DNA from: Pseudomonas putida
Lineage (GTDB): Bacteria; Pseudomonadota; Gammaproteobacteria; Pseudomonadales; Pseudomonadaceae
Direction of reading: 5' to 3'
Assembly: GCF_009883635.2 (NCBI RefSeq)
Contig: NZ_CP026115.2
Span: 1,798,001 to 1,862,000, forward strand
Length of the DNA stretch: 64,000 nt
The translations under genes were made by a program, and so were the position numbers. Of this stretch, positions 35,539 through 44,495 are shown piece by piece. Positions within the stretch are counted from its first letter, which is position 1, and each line of letters begins with the position of its first letter. A model generated the notes under the pieces. That model did no database searches and was not told where the DNA came from. It was given only the letters and a program-made list of their open reading frames with translations.

Positions 35539-36699
35539 ATGGAACTCATTTGGTCCACAAAGGATTTTGTTGTCGCTGGCCTGCCGTGTCCAGGTTTTCC
35601 AATCCTCCTGTGGGACACAATGAATAGTTGCGTTCCTGCCAATCAGTTCCTTCGGAATTATTTATTTCGAGGTGCGATTGGGTCTAAGCGATCTTGGTCA
35701 AGTACGGGACGCGCCATCTACGATTTTTTTAGTTTTCTCCAAGCCCATGAACTAGATTGGCGTGACGTCGATCGTGGCGAAGCCAAAAGTCTAACTTACG
35801 CATACCGAGATTACTGCCTAAATCACTGCAAGCTATCGTCAAATACCATTCGCCAGCGCCTCTTATATATTTGCAAATTTTATGAGTTCGCCTTTAAAGA
35901 AAAATGGGTAAAAAACCTACCATTTAATTACGAAGAACGAACCTCAAGACGAAAAACAGGACTTCTGGAACATCTCGACAAAAGCGGAGGAAAAGTCTCT
36001 GTTAGTGATGCCATGCCACGTAAAACCAAGTCACTACCAAAATTTTTAAGCCTGAGCGAGGTGCAACTAATTATCGATGCAGCCGATAACCCGCATCACC
36101 GCATGATGATTCGGCTCGCATTACATACAGGCTTGCGTCGAGAGGAAATCACTACATTCCCGCTCTCTTATGTGCGAAATCCTGACGAGATTGGGCGAGC
36201 AGAGCGAAACCTTCGCGTCTACCTAGATCCGCATGACGGAAGCGGAATGACCACTAAACGTAGTATTCCTCGAATATTGTATGTCAGTCGCCACCTCATG
36301 AGAGAACTTTACTACTATGTGGAAAACGTACGAGGCGAACGCGCATCGCTAAGCAAATCTCCCCATAGACAGTTATTCCTGAATCGTATGGGAGAGCCCT
36401 ACGGCAATGGCGGAAAGAGCTTTAATCGCGTGATTAGAGAACTAGGAAAACGAGTGCAGTTGAACGTTCATACTCACATGCTTCGGCATACCTACGCCAC
36501 CCACACCTTATCAAGTCTGCAATGTAACCCAACCAGCGGCTTAGACCCTTTAGTTTTTGTTCAAAGACAGCTTGGGCACAGCTCAATTCAAACGACGATG
36601 GTGTACCTGCACCTAGTAAACGAACTGGCCGATGAAGCAGTCCTAGCATATGACGATGAGTTGAACTCGATGGCGGAGGCTCTTGATGGGAAAGCGTAA
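35539..36699 (+). CDS. ginA: Tyrosine recombinase 1 of an integrase quartet (GinA-like)
   Basis: A 386-residue tyrosine recombinase with complete catalytic set: Arg200 in HTGLRREE, Lys240, His313-x-x-Arg316 in HTHMLRHTYATH, His347 in LGHSS and Tyr356. An N-terminal core-binding SAM-like domain precedes it (about 55-150). The island end lies directly upstream. ATG 35539 follows a GAGGGAGA box; ATG 35533 is equally possible. The gene overlaps the next recombinase by 14 bases. The set of three recombinases plus a small HTH gene matches the ginABCD module of GInt islands. Confidence 0.88.
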   Translation: MELIWSTKDFVVAGLPCPGFPILLWDTMNSCVPANQFLRNYLFRGAIGSKRSWSSTGRAIYDFFSFLQAHELDWRDVDRGEAKSLTYAYRDYCLNHCKLSSNTIRQRLLYICKFYEFAFKEKWVKNLPFNYEERTSRRKTGLLEHLDKSGGKVSVSDAMPRKTKSLPKFLSLSEVQLIIDAADNPHHRMMIRLALHTGLRREEITTFPLSYVRNPDEIGRAERNLRVYLDPHDGSGMTTKRSIPRILYVSRHLMRELYYYVENVRGERASLSKSPHRQLFLNRMGEPYGNGGKSFNRVIRELGKRVQLNVHTHMLRHTYATHTLSSLQCNPTSGLDPLVFVQRQLGHSSIQTTMVYLHLVNELADEAVLAYDDELNSMAEALDGKA

Positions 36700-38353
36700 A
36701 GTCTTCTGCAAAACCAGCCTTGAAATCCCAGCGACAGGACATAGCCACGACGCCACAGGGAATGCAATAATCCCTCCAAACATTATTCCCCCGCAAAAAA
36801 CGAAAATAACATTTGAAAGAAATACAGCGAACACTAGAAGCTTCGAATTCTCTCGATGGTATAACGTCGGAATCGACCCCATAACTTACGCGTGCCAACG
36901 ACAAATCGAGAGATATCTTGCAGGTCAGGATGGGAATTTAACGAAAGGTACAATATCGGGAAATTGCACTTCAGGACTAAGGCACTTTCTAGAATATTGT
37001 ATGCTGCGCTCGGCGGCCTTAGAACGTGATCTGACCCTCGCAGACCTGCATCGCGATATTATTGATGGATTTCTTTCTCATCTCACGGGCTTAGGTGTCG
37101 GGATCTCAACCCAAAGGACCATCTACCAGAACGCAAAACCCGTACTGGTTGCCATCGGTCGACGAGGTCTGTTCAATTTGATTCAATCCGGCGATTCCGC
37201 AACCTTCCCGAGGAACCCATTCCCGAATCTTAAGAGAAAGCTCAAAGGCGAAACTGCGTTAACCAAGCGAGAGCGGCAAGCCGTTGTTCAAGCGTTAAAA
37301 CAAGCGATCAAGCCAATCTGGGACGAGAAACCTACGCTTACTGGCGATCTCATGGCTTATGCACTATTGACCGTGGCTCTGTATACCGGACGAAATACAA
37401 CGCCGCTACTGGAAATGGAACGAAATTGCCTACGCGCTCACCCCAAAAAAAATACTGCATTCTTAGTTTTATGGAAGAGGCGTGGTTATAACAGTAGTAA
37501 GGTGGCCCTTCGCACCGATCAGCTTACCGAGCGCCTCCTTGAGTCAACTTGGACTATGCAAGGCAGTGTAGAACGTCTCATACGTCGCATCATTAGCCTC
37601 ACGGAAGAAGTGAATAAAAATGCCCCAATCGATATAAAGGAGCGCGTATGGATTTATCACTCCCACCTCGGCATCACAGCCTTGAGTTCATCGCTCCTTT
37701 CTGATGCCGCTAACCACTTGGTTCGCGATTACAACTTGACTGATATCTCTGGCTCCCCGCTTCGATTAAACATATCCCGCCTAAGGAAAAGTTTCGCGAA
37801 CCGGATCTTTGAAATTACAGACGGCGACATGGCCGTAACTGCCGCAGCCTTGGGTGACACATTACGAGTGACTGACGACCATTATTTAGCGCCAAGCGAG
37901 ACTAGTCGTCAAAATTGGCAGTTCATGGGTGAAATATTGGTAAGCGAGCTACTCACAAAAAGTATTGGCTCAACCTATAAAAACACCCCTACAGGACGCT
38001 GCTCTAACCTTCCCCAAGAGAACGTAGCATTCAAGAGCGGGGAAGGTGCAACATGTATGAACTTTACAAACTGTGTTCGCTGCAGGCACTACGCAGTAAC
38101 CTCCGAGGACTTGTATAAACTATTTAGTTTCTATTTCAGAATCTTGAGCGAAAGGGCCAGCATGGATAAAGGCCACTGGGCAAAGCTCTATGCACATATT
38201 CCTCGTCTAATTGACAATTATATTGTAGCAGAGGGATTACGACGCGGAATTTTTAAGGATAGAGATGTGGAAGACGCGCGAGCGCGTGCCCGAAACAAAC
38301 CTCATCCATTTTGGGCAGCTGAAATGATCGAGAACCTGGAGGTCTTTGCATGA
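36686..38353 (+). CDS. ginB: Tyrosine recombinase 2 with C-terminal cysteine motif (GinB-like)
   Basis: A 555-residue recombinase-like protein. Catalytic-type motifs are YTGRNTTPLLEM (Arg), NISRLRKSFANR (a divergent H-x-x-R box, with Ile-Ser in place of the usual His) and LGDTLRVTDDHYL (Tyr). The C-terminal CMNFTNCVRCRHY cluster probably binds zinc. AT-rich codons differ from the chromosome. It overlaps ginA by 14 bases and ginC by four bases. The altered first histidine suggests its chemistry depends on the partner recombinases. Confidence 0.8.
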   Translation: MGKRKVFCKTSLEIPATGHSHDATGNAIIPPNIIPPQKTKITFERNTANTRSFEFSRWYNVGIDPITYACQRQIERYLAGQDGNLTKGTISGNCTSGLRHFLEYCMLRSAALERDLTLADLHRDIIDGFLSHLTGLGVGISTQRTIYQNAKPVLVAIGRRGLFNLIQSGDSATFPRNPFPNLKRKLKGETALTKRERQAVVQALKQAIKPIWDEKPTLTGDLMAYALLTVALYTGRNTTPLLEMERNCLRAHPKKNTAFLVLWKRRGYNSSKVALRTDQLTERLLESTWTMQGSVERLIRRIISLTEEVNKNAPIDIKERVWIYHSHLGITALSSSLLSDAANHLVRDYNLTDISGSPLRLNISRLRKSFANRIFEITDGDMAVTAAALGDTLRVTDDHYLAPSETSRQNWQFMGEILVSELLTKSIGSTYKNTPTGRCSNLPQENVAFKSGEGATCMNFTNCVRCRHYAVTSEDLYKLFSFYFRILSERASMDKGHWAKLYAHIPRLIDNYIVAEGLRRGIFKDRDVEDARARARNKPHPFWAAEMIENLEVFA

Positions 38354-40233
38354 CCGACTCAAATCAGGCATTAGATTTCCCCTCCACTCAACCCGACGAC
38401 ATACGGGGTCTTTCAACCACTGACCGCGAAAAACTCATCATTCGCGCAGTACACGTTGAAGGTCATTGGGTCACCCTCAGCAAATACGCTGATGATGTTT
38501 GGTTGCTCAGCGGCCTACCAACCAACACCAACATCAATAAGAGACGCATTGACTTCTCTAAACTGCCGCAGAAATTTAAACCAGTAATGAAGGCTATAAT
38601 TTATCGCTACATAATGCGAGGGCGAAACGGGGGCGGCAGACCTAAAGGCTCGGTGATATTTGCGACCTTTCATAATTGCATTCCTTTCTTGAACCATCTC
38701 CTCTCAATGAAAATCGATAAATTTAGCGAAGTAACCCCTATGGTCTGCGCGACATATGTAGCTGCTTGCAAAGATTATCGATGCACTATAAATCGGATTG
38801 GTCAACCTCTTTCCCCCAGGGGCTTGCAATCGAGATACAGCGCAGTTGAAGCGATTCATGAGTTGAGTCAATATACCGACGACGCCATGCAACAACTTCC
38901 ATGGGCTGAAACTTCGGCCAAAACAATGGCTGGCCTGACGGGTGCAGTGTTGTATAACGCCAAAACTCCTTTAATGCCTGACGATGTGTTCTGTGTGCTG
39001 TTCGGAAGCGCATATCAGAAAATGGAGAATGGGCAGTATTTACTGGATTTGCGTGATGCTATGTACGCCATTGATGCACAGCCAACGCGTCTTAAGCGAC
39101 AGAGTATCGCGAACAAAAAAGCCCAGGAGTTAAAAAATCTGGGGTGGTCGGAAGGCTTAAGATCACTACAAGCCGCACTCACTGACCTACGCACCTCTTG
39201 CTATATCGTCTTAGCTTGTGTTTCAGGCTGCCGCAATCACGAGCTTTCGAACTTACATACGGGTGCACACCATCGCACTGAAGATGATACCGGGATTACC
39301 TACCACTGGATGCGCTCACGCTCTGAAAAAACTGATGCCGGCATACATTATTGGATGATTCCTGAAAGCGGCGTGCGGGCTTTACGCCTCATGGAGCGAT
39401 GGGCCGCTCCCTACCAAGCGAAAATCGCCAAAGAATTGCAACAGCGCCGCCGTGCCAATCCGCAAGACCCCGAAATTGTCGAGGCAAAAAAGCATCAGAA
39501 TGCTATATTTTTATTTAGCTCGAAAGCCGTTAAAAACAGCACCCGCACCATGACAAATAATGCGTGGGACCGTCGCATTAAGGAATTCGCCACTTCTTGT
39601 GGGTTAACGTGGAAAGTTACTAGCCACCAATTCCGCAGAAAATTTGCGAATTATGTAGCCCACAGCAAATTTGGTGACCTGAGATACCTGAAAGAGCATT
39701 TTGCTCATTGGTCACTTGACATGACCATGAAGTATGCGATGGATGAAACATGGGGCGCCCATCTCGATATCGATTTATATGACGAAATTCAAAGCGAACT
39801 TGGGACAATCAAAATTGATGTTGTCAACACTTGGTTAGACGACACCCCGCTAGCTGGAGGATACGGCCAGGCAATCAAGCATTGGCAAAGGGATCCCAAA
39901 AACCTGCTTATCTTCAAAGATCGAACTGCGATGCTAAAATCCATTGCAGAAAGTACAGCCATTCGCAGCAATGGTCACGCGTGGTGCACAGCGGACAAAG
40001 GCAACTGTATTGGCAATAACATGGAACGGACTCGCTGCGGGGGCTGCGAAAACTCTGTAATAAGTCTGAAACATGCCAAAATTTATGAACGCCTGCTCAG
40101 TGACTTAGATGAACTGCGAAACAGCGTTGACATAGGCGAGGCAGGGCGTAAAAGGGTAGATCGCGACTTGACTCGTTGCCGTGAAATACTAACACAACTG
40201 GGCGCGGGAGTTTCTAAGGTGGAAAGGCAATGA
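38350..40233 (+). CDS. ginC: Tyrosine recombinase 3 with C-terminal zinc-like domain (GinC-like)
   Basis: A 627-residue recombinase. Motifs: SGCRNHELSNL (Arg), TSHQFRRKFANYV (His-x-x-Arg), FAHWSLDMTMKYAMDE (second His and Tyr). The C-terminal CTADKGNCIGN and RCGGCENS look like a zinc site. The N-terminal ~200 residues are long for an integrase and may bind the island ends. The start overlaps ginB by four bases and the stop overlaps ginD by four bases. Confidence 0.82.
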   Translation: MTDSNQALDFPSTQPDDIRGLSTTDREKLIIRAVHVEGHWVTLSKYADDVWLLSGLPTNTNINKRRIDFSKLPQKFKPVMKAIIYRYIMRGRNGGGRPKGSVIFATFHNCIPFLNHLLSMKIDKFSEVTPMVCATYVAACKDYRCTINRIGQPLSPRGLQSRYSAVEAIHELSQYTDDAMQQLPWAETSAKTMAGLTGAVLYNAKTPLMPDDVFCVLFGSAYQKMENGQYLLDLRDAMYAIDAQPTRLKRQSIANKKAQELKNLGWSEGLRSLQAALTDLRTSCYIVLACVSGCRNHELSNLHTGAHHRTEDDTGITYHWMRSRSEKTDAGIHYWMIPESGVRALRLMERWAAPYQAKIAKELQQRRRANPQDPEIVEAKKHQNAIFLFSSKAVKNSTRTMTNNAWDRRIKEFATSCGLTWKVTSHQFRRKFANYVAHSKFGDLRYLKEHFAHWSLDMTMKYAMDETWGAHLDIDLYDEIQSELGTIKIDVVNTWLDDTPLAGGYGQAIKHWQRDPKNLLIFKDRTAMLKSIAESTAIRSNGHAWCTADKGNCIGNNMERTRCGGCENSVISLKHAKIYERLLSDLDELRNSVDIGEAGRKRVDRDLTRCREILTQLGAGVSKVERQ

Positions 40234-40652
40234 AAACTCGAAGTAAAGCAGCCAAATACAAGCCAGCAGGGGATCGGGAACAAGATCTGCGACTAGCATT
40301 ACTTAGAATTCAAAAAGGTCGCTCTCGCTCAGGCGAGAAACAAATTTCAATTGCGGCTGTCGCCAGAGAGGCAGGAGTCTCTGCGGCCTTAATCCATAAC
40401 CATTATCCGGTTATTGCCGAGACGATTCGTGGCATACAAGGGCAGTCGAGCCGTGCAGCGCGAGATATAAAGCAAAACTATTTAGTGGCAGAGCGAAAAA
40501 AATCCGCACTATATCGCAAGGAAATTGAAGAGCTGAAATATAAAATCTCAGCTTTAGCTTCGATAAATGAAGTTCTATTAGGTGAGCTAGCATTGCTTAA
40601 AGCGATCACATGTGACCGCAACGTGATCGGGCTTAACGAAAAAACAAGATAG
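40230..40652 (+). CDS. ginD: Small HTH protein, fourth gene of integrase module (GinD-like)
   Basis: A 140-residue basic protein: helix-turn-helix QISIAAVAREAGVSAALIHN (residues about 38-58), TetR-like in style, then a coiled-coil tail (about 85-125). It overlaps ginC by four bases, making a single four-gene unit. In described GInt islands the fourth gene is also needed for recombination. Likely a DNA-binding accessory or directionality factor (inference). Confidence 0.75.
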   Translation: MKTRSKAAKYKPAGDREQDLRLALLRIQKGRSRSGEKQISIAAVAREAGVSAALIHNHYPVIAETIRGIQGQSSRAARDIKQNYLVAERKKSALYRKEIEELKYKISALASINEVLLGELALLKAITCDRNVIGLNEKTR

Positions 40653-40868
40653 TTAAGCCTTCCCACAACGGCCTGATTACTAGCAGAGGATACAGCTGTA
40701 ATAAACCCGGGTTTTTCATATTGAATTACAACCCATCGAGCGCCACGCTATTAAGACTGTCGAGGTCATTGAGGACTGACTCTATGTGAGGTCACGTTCT
40801 ACACTCGCCAATATGTAACCTCGCGGCAGCCTTCTTGGAGCAGCCCAAAAGACCTTACAAAATGAACG
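40653..40868. other. Noncoding stretch after the integrase module
   Basis: About 215 AT-balanced bases with no convincing gene. A short ACCCGGGT palindrome followed by TTTT at about 40706-40717 could be a weak terminator for ginABCD. Confidence 0.4.
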
Positions 40869-40929
40869 TGTAAACCACTTTTTTGACATGTAAACCACAG
40901 TGGTTTACACGTCAAAAAAGTGGTTTACA
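40869..40929. repeat. 61-bp near-perfect palindrome with four GTAAACCAC motifs
   Basis: The arms are symmetrical about base 40899 with a single mismatch (40888/40910). Each arm begins TGTAAACCAC, has a run of T then GAC, and repeats GTAAACCAC near the centre, so the motif occurs four times in alternating orientation. TGT...ACA ends with internal repeats recall abutted IS21-type ends or a small miniature element; a recombination or plasmid-like site is also possible. Confidence 0.7.
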
Positions 40930-41039
40930 AAGCCTTCCTAGCGGGTCTTTCGGCTCAGTCTTCCCTCACGATCAGTACTGAACGGATGCATGCGAGTCAG
41001 CCAGCGGCAGAAGACTCAGAAACGCTGATCGCCCTCCGT

Positions 41040-41262
41040 TCACCGCCTCGAACTGCCTTCCACAATGCACATTGGTGCGCTAGGAACGGGCTCATTGAGA
41101 GTTTGAACCTGTACCTCGACGACTGCTTTGACCAGGTCGACGGTCATGACCTTCTCCGGACCAACGTCAGCAACCAGTACTCCGCTGCGCATTACCGCTA
41201 TATGATCTGCATACCGCCAAGCCTGGTTGATGTCATGCAGCACCACGATGACCGTCTTACCT
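41040..41262 (-). pseudogene. Remnant of an iron-siderophore ABC transporter ATPase gene
   Basis: Only the last ~74 residues remain, starting after an in-frame stop: GKTVIVVLHDINQAWRYADH, then VMRSGVLVADVGPEKVM and a FecE/FhuC-like tail ending VEGSSRR. This is the H-loop and C-terminal part of an ATP-binding subunit; Walker A/B are absent. Its presence marks past rearrangement of the island. Confidence 0.7.
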
Positions 41263-41375
41263 TAACGCCGACTGCGACAAGCTGTCGTTGCTCACGCAAG
41301 CGAGCGAACCCTCGCCCCTTAGCACCCTTTCTTTCTCAAATGCTAAAATGAAAACTCAATCTCTTGGAGAAAGTT

Positions 41376-41735
41376 ATGTCCCGTCTCGCTGAATTTCGGC
41401 TGCTCGAACAACAACTCGCAGCTCAACTAGCCGAATTGGAGGCTTTGAAAAATGACTCCGGCCTGAAAAAGGAAATGGAATTTGAAACGAAGCTCCGCAG
41501 CTTGCTCGACGAGTACGGCTACGGTCTGCGTCAAGTGGTGCTGATTCTCGATCCACAGGCGGCAACGTCCACTGATATGGCTCCTAAAATCTCTCGGAAA
41601 CCACGCGAGCTCAAGGTCTATAGAAATCCGCACAGCGGAGAGATTGTTGAGACCAAGGGTGGTAATCAACGCACGCTCAAGGCTTGGAAAACTGAGTATG
41701 GCGCAGAGGTAGTCGAGTCCTGGTTGGCCGACTGA
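41376..41735 (+). CDS. MvaT/H-NS-family nucleoid protein (xenogeneic silencer)
   Basis: A 119-residue MvaT-type protein. MSRLAEFRLLEQQLAAQL and LEALKNDSGLKKEMEFETKL form the coiled-coil oligomerisation part. A linker with ILDPQAA, then KVYRNPHSGEIVETKGGNQR and LKAWKTEYG form the AT-hook-like DNA-binding domain typical of MvaT/TurA proteins. ATG 41376 has GGAGA 7 bases upstream. MvaT proteins bind AT-rich foreign DNA and repress it. Being carried on the island, it may reduce the cost of the cargo or interfere with host silencing. Confidence 0.88.
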   Translation: MSRLAEFRLLEQQLAAQLAELEALKNDSGLKKEMEFETKLRSLLDEYGYGLRQVVLILDPQAATSTDMAPKISRKPRELKVYRNPHSGEIVETKGGNQRTLKAWKTEYGAEVVESWLAD

Positions 41736-42042
41736 CCGCATTGTATTCTACTGACTGTTGATTGTTGCAGGTGTGAACGACGTGGTCTCAGGAATAGCCC
41801 CCACGCTTCGGGCAGGTCTCAAACCTGCACCGCGCACCAGCGGGGTTAGTTTTTGCGGATTTCTTTAAGAGCTTTTCGGGCACAGGACCTAGCTCCATAG
41901 TCCCTGCTGCCTTCTTTTGACCGGACCAGTTTCGCTGAGCTGAGCCATCAGAATCACGAGGCTCAGCGATGAGGGTGGTTCATGGATCACTCCTGACCTC
42001 ACGTTTTTTCACTCATGGCTCACTACGTTCAGCAAATGAAAC
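41736..42042. other. Noncoding stretch after the MvaT gene
   Basis: About 300 bases with several GC-rich short hairpins (around 41800-41850 and 41930-41965) but no gene I can support. Confidence 0.35.
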
Positions 42043-42062
42043 AGCAGCTCCGGAGAGCTGCT
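42043..42062 (-). terminator. Terminator of the 42-aa peptide gene
   Basis: AGCAGCTC pairs with GAGCTGCT 9 bases after the stop on the minus strand. The following T stretch is short. Confidence 0.55.
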
Positions 42063-42070
42063 TTACTGTC

Positions 42071-42199
42071 CTACTCTCCCTTTTTATGCTTGTGGGGTTT
42101 CAGGTCCGGGTGTTCCTTTTGCTTCTCAGGCGTGACTCGCTGCCTTTTATCCGGAGTGCCATCTTCGTTGGTTCGTTTCGGGCCTGGCTTGATGCTCAT
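42071..42199 (-). CDS. Small, highly basic peptide, 42 aa
   Basis: MSIKPGPKRTNEDGTPDKRQ continues to a Lys/His-rich tail LKPHKHKKGE. GGAAA lies 7 bases before the ATG (AAAAGGAAATTTTGC-ATG), and a hairpin follows the stop. Too short for usual gene calling. About a third of residues are Lys, Arg or His. It could bind nucleic acid, metal or membrane phosphate; no function is assigned. Confidence 0.6.
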   Translation of the reverse strand: MSIKPGPKRTNEDGTPDKRQRVTPEKQKEHPDLKPHKHKKGE

Positions 42200-42308
42200 G
42201 CAAAATTTCCTTTTCCGCTTGGGTTGTTGAGTGCTGCTATGTAGTTAGTCCAGCTTCTTACATCTGTCAAAGCAGGGCGGCGCTGAACCGCTGGCAACCC
42301 CGTCGGCT

Positions 42309-44006
42309 TTAGAGATCTGAGTAAGTGGTTCCGATCAAAGGCCTGCAAGGGGCAGTGAAATCCAGTGCTGAGCGATAAGAGGATGTCTGGACGTTCATCA
42401 TCCCGAGTACGGTGTGGAACAGGTTGTCATGACTCAATGGCGAACCTGCTTGAGCTTTCAGGCAGCCCATATTGAGCCGTTCGCTCTTCGCGATAGAGTC
42501 AGACATCCAGAGCACCATTGGCACCTTGGTTTGCTCGTCCGGGGCCATCGCATAGGGCAGCCCATGCAGATACAGGCCACCCTCTCCCAGTGACTCTCCG
42601 TGATCTGAGACGTACATGAGCGCAGTGTCGAATTTGGTATTCGCAGCCAGGATGTCGATCAGCCCGGCCGTCACGTAGTCGGTGTAGAGGATCGAATTGT
42701 CGTAGGCATTGATCACCTCCTGCTGCTTACATTTGTCGAGCTCATTGGTCTCGCAGACCGGCCCGAATTTCTTGAACTGCGGGGGGTAGCGCTTGTAGTA
42801 GGCCGGGCCGTGACTACCTTTGTAGTGGAGCACCAGGACTGCATCGCCTTCCTGACGCTTGATGAAGTCCTCCATCTCCGAAAGCAGCACCCCGTCCTTG
42901 CACTCGTCGCTGGTACACAGTTGAGCATCTGCGTGTTGGGTAGCCTTGTGGTTTGGCACCCGATCACAGACCCCTTTGCAGCCCGAATTGTTATCAGTCC
43001 ACATGACACTGATGCCTGCCCGCTGAAGCACATCGAGCAGCCCTTCTCGGCTCTTGGCCAAGCCGTCCTTGTACTCATCCCTCCCGACGTCCAAGAACAT
43101 GCATGGCAGGGAAACCGCAGTGGCAGTGCCGCACGAGCTCACATTCGAGAAGCTGATGACATTGCGCTTTTCCAGCTCTGGATTCGTATCGCGGGAGTAG
43201 CCATTAAGGGAGAAGTTGGCGGAACGTGCGGTTTCCCCCACTGCCAGTACCAGCAGCTTGGGTTTGCGAGCCGCTCCCTGCCTGGTCACCACGGCGTCGG
43301 TACCAATGGAGGTCAGCGCTTTCGGTGTGGCCAGCTTGCGTTTCAGGTAACCATGACCGGCAGCAAACAAATTGGTGGGAACCAGAATGAGCCGGATCTC
43401 CCGATTGTTGCGTAGGAGGGAGGCATAAGACTGGTACTGGCTCAGCACGATACCAGCAAGGGTTACCAGTGCGAGCGACAGGACGATGAGTCTGCTACCC
43501 AACGCTTTGGTCCAGGGCTTGCGTCGCAGGGGCACCAGACAGATCAGGTAGACGGGCAATACCCCTACCATTGCCACCCAGAGGCCAAGTTTCCAGTTCA
43601 GTAGCTCGGACACCTCACCGACGTCGGTCTCCACGACGTTGGTGAACATCGTGTAATCAATGACGATGCCGTAAGCACTCATGAAGTAGCTGGCGAACGA
43701 CGCGCTGATCAGCACCAGGCACAGCAGAGGTTTTGCGAGTCTTGACCATGACAGCAAGCTAAGTACGGTGAACACCCAAACGAACACTACGACTGGCAGG
43801 CTGGCGGCGAGCAACCAGTTAACTTCATCAGTGTTGAATGCCAGGCGCCAGAGCACACGCCAAAGCTCAGCGTTCGCGAACAACAACAACCAAAAAGTTA
43901 CTAGCGCGATGAGTAAATTGGTGCTGATGCCTTCCTGTATAACTTTGCGAATAGCATGGATCCATTTACTTAACAGGATGTGAACAATGGATTTAGAAGG
44001 TGTCAT
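42309..44006 (-). CDS. eptA: Lipid A phosphoethanolamine transferase (EptA/MCR family)
   Basis: A 565-residue protein: five N-terminal membrane helices (to about residue 200) and a periplasmic sulfatase-fold domain. The nucleophile threonine is in SSCGTATAVSLPCMF; metal-site residues are in VGETARSANF, YVSDHGES and LHGLP. Several cysteine pairs for periplasmic disulfides are present. It adds phosphoethanolamine to lipid A, lowering negative charge and raising polymyxin resistance. Start ATG 44006 is preferred over an upstream ATA-ATG reading. The promoter at 44213-44243 carries the shared island box, suggesting metal control. Confidence 0.92.
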   Translation of the reverse strand: MTPSKSIVHILLSKWIHAIRKVIQEGISTNLLIALVTFWLLLFANAELWRVLWRLAFNTDEVNWLLAASLPVVVFVWVFTVLSLLSWSRLAKPLLCLVLISASFASYFMSAYGIVIDYTMFTNVVETDVGEVSELLNWKLGLWVAMVGVLPVYLICLVPLRRKPWTKALGSRLIVLSLALVTLAGIVLSQYQSYASLLRNNREIRLILVPTNLFAAGHGYLKRKLATPKALTSIGTDAVVTRQGAARKPKLLVLAVGETARSANFSLNGYSRDTNPELEKRNVISFSNVSSCGTATAVSLPCMFLDVGRDEYKDGLAKSREGLLDVLQRAGISVMWTDNNSGCKGVCDRVPNHKATQHADAQLCTSDECKDGVLLSEMEDFIKRQEGDAVLVLHYKGSHGPAYYKRYPPQFKKFGPVCETNELDKCKQQEVINAYDNSILYTDYVTAGLIDILAANTKFDTALMYVSDHGESLGEGGLYLHGLPYAMAPDEQTKVPMVLWMSDSIAKSERLNMGCLKAQAGSPLSHDNLFHTVLGMMNVQTSSYRSALDFTAPCRPLIGTTYSDL

Positions 44007-44495
44007 TATCAAACTCTAGGGAGCTGCTCATCCATGGCGCTGGTTATGAATAGTCGGGAGCTAAACGGCAAGCCATCGACAGACACTGAGCGAATCAGGG
44101 CGTACAGAGCGCCAGAGACCTTGATCCCCTTAGCCTGAGGACGCTTAGGATGTGTGAGGCATAGGATTAAATGAGAAATTAGCTCTCGCTAGGCGCATTA
44201 TTTCCGCCACACGATAACGTCATGATGACTTCGCGATTACAATGCTGACAGAATCGCGATAATGACTTTTTCGATTGTAAATGCTCAGGCTATGATAAAA
44301 AATCGGACAGGTCCGACTCTTTGAGTAGTCAATGCCATCTGGCGAATTAAATTAAATTTCATAAACAAACCAGCTTTGTTTTGTCGTACGCTAATTTTGA
44401 ACTTTTACTTTAACTTAAAAGTCATTCTAACGAGCAAAACACTTCTTTCACCTTTTGCTCGTGCTGATGTCACCTATCGATGAGGGACGAACACC
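44007..44495. other. Divergent regulatory region between eptA and the zinc-ribbon gene
   Basis: 489 AT-rich bases without a gene. It contains the ATTGTAAT/CGTTA promoter for eptA, a second half-box ATTGTAAAT at 44274-44282, and AT-rich tracts at 44330-44420 likely to be bound by MvaT-type proteins (inference). Confidence 0.55.
44213..44250 (-). promoter_or_regulatory. Shared island box in front of eptA
   Basis: On the minus strand TGTCAGCATTGTAATC (44250 to 44235), 15 bases, CGTTATC (44219 to 44213). Same box and spacing as before the DUF2790-1, ptrA-like and gtrA genes. Candidate CzcR-type site. Confidence 0.55.

Noticed and set aside
40920..41351. 143-codon plus-strand ORF after the palindrome
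   Set aside because: It lies antisense to the recognisable ABC-ATPase remnant and starts inside the palindrome; no ribosome-binding site.
41969..42244. 91-codon plus-strand ORF
   Set aside because: Antisense to the better-supported 42-residue peptide gene, with no ribosome-binding site or family match.
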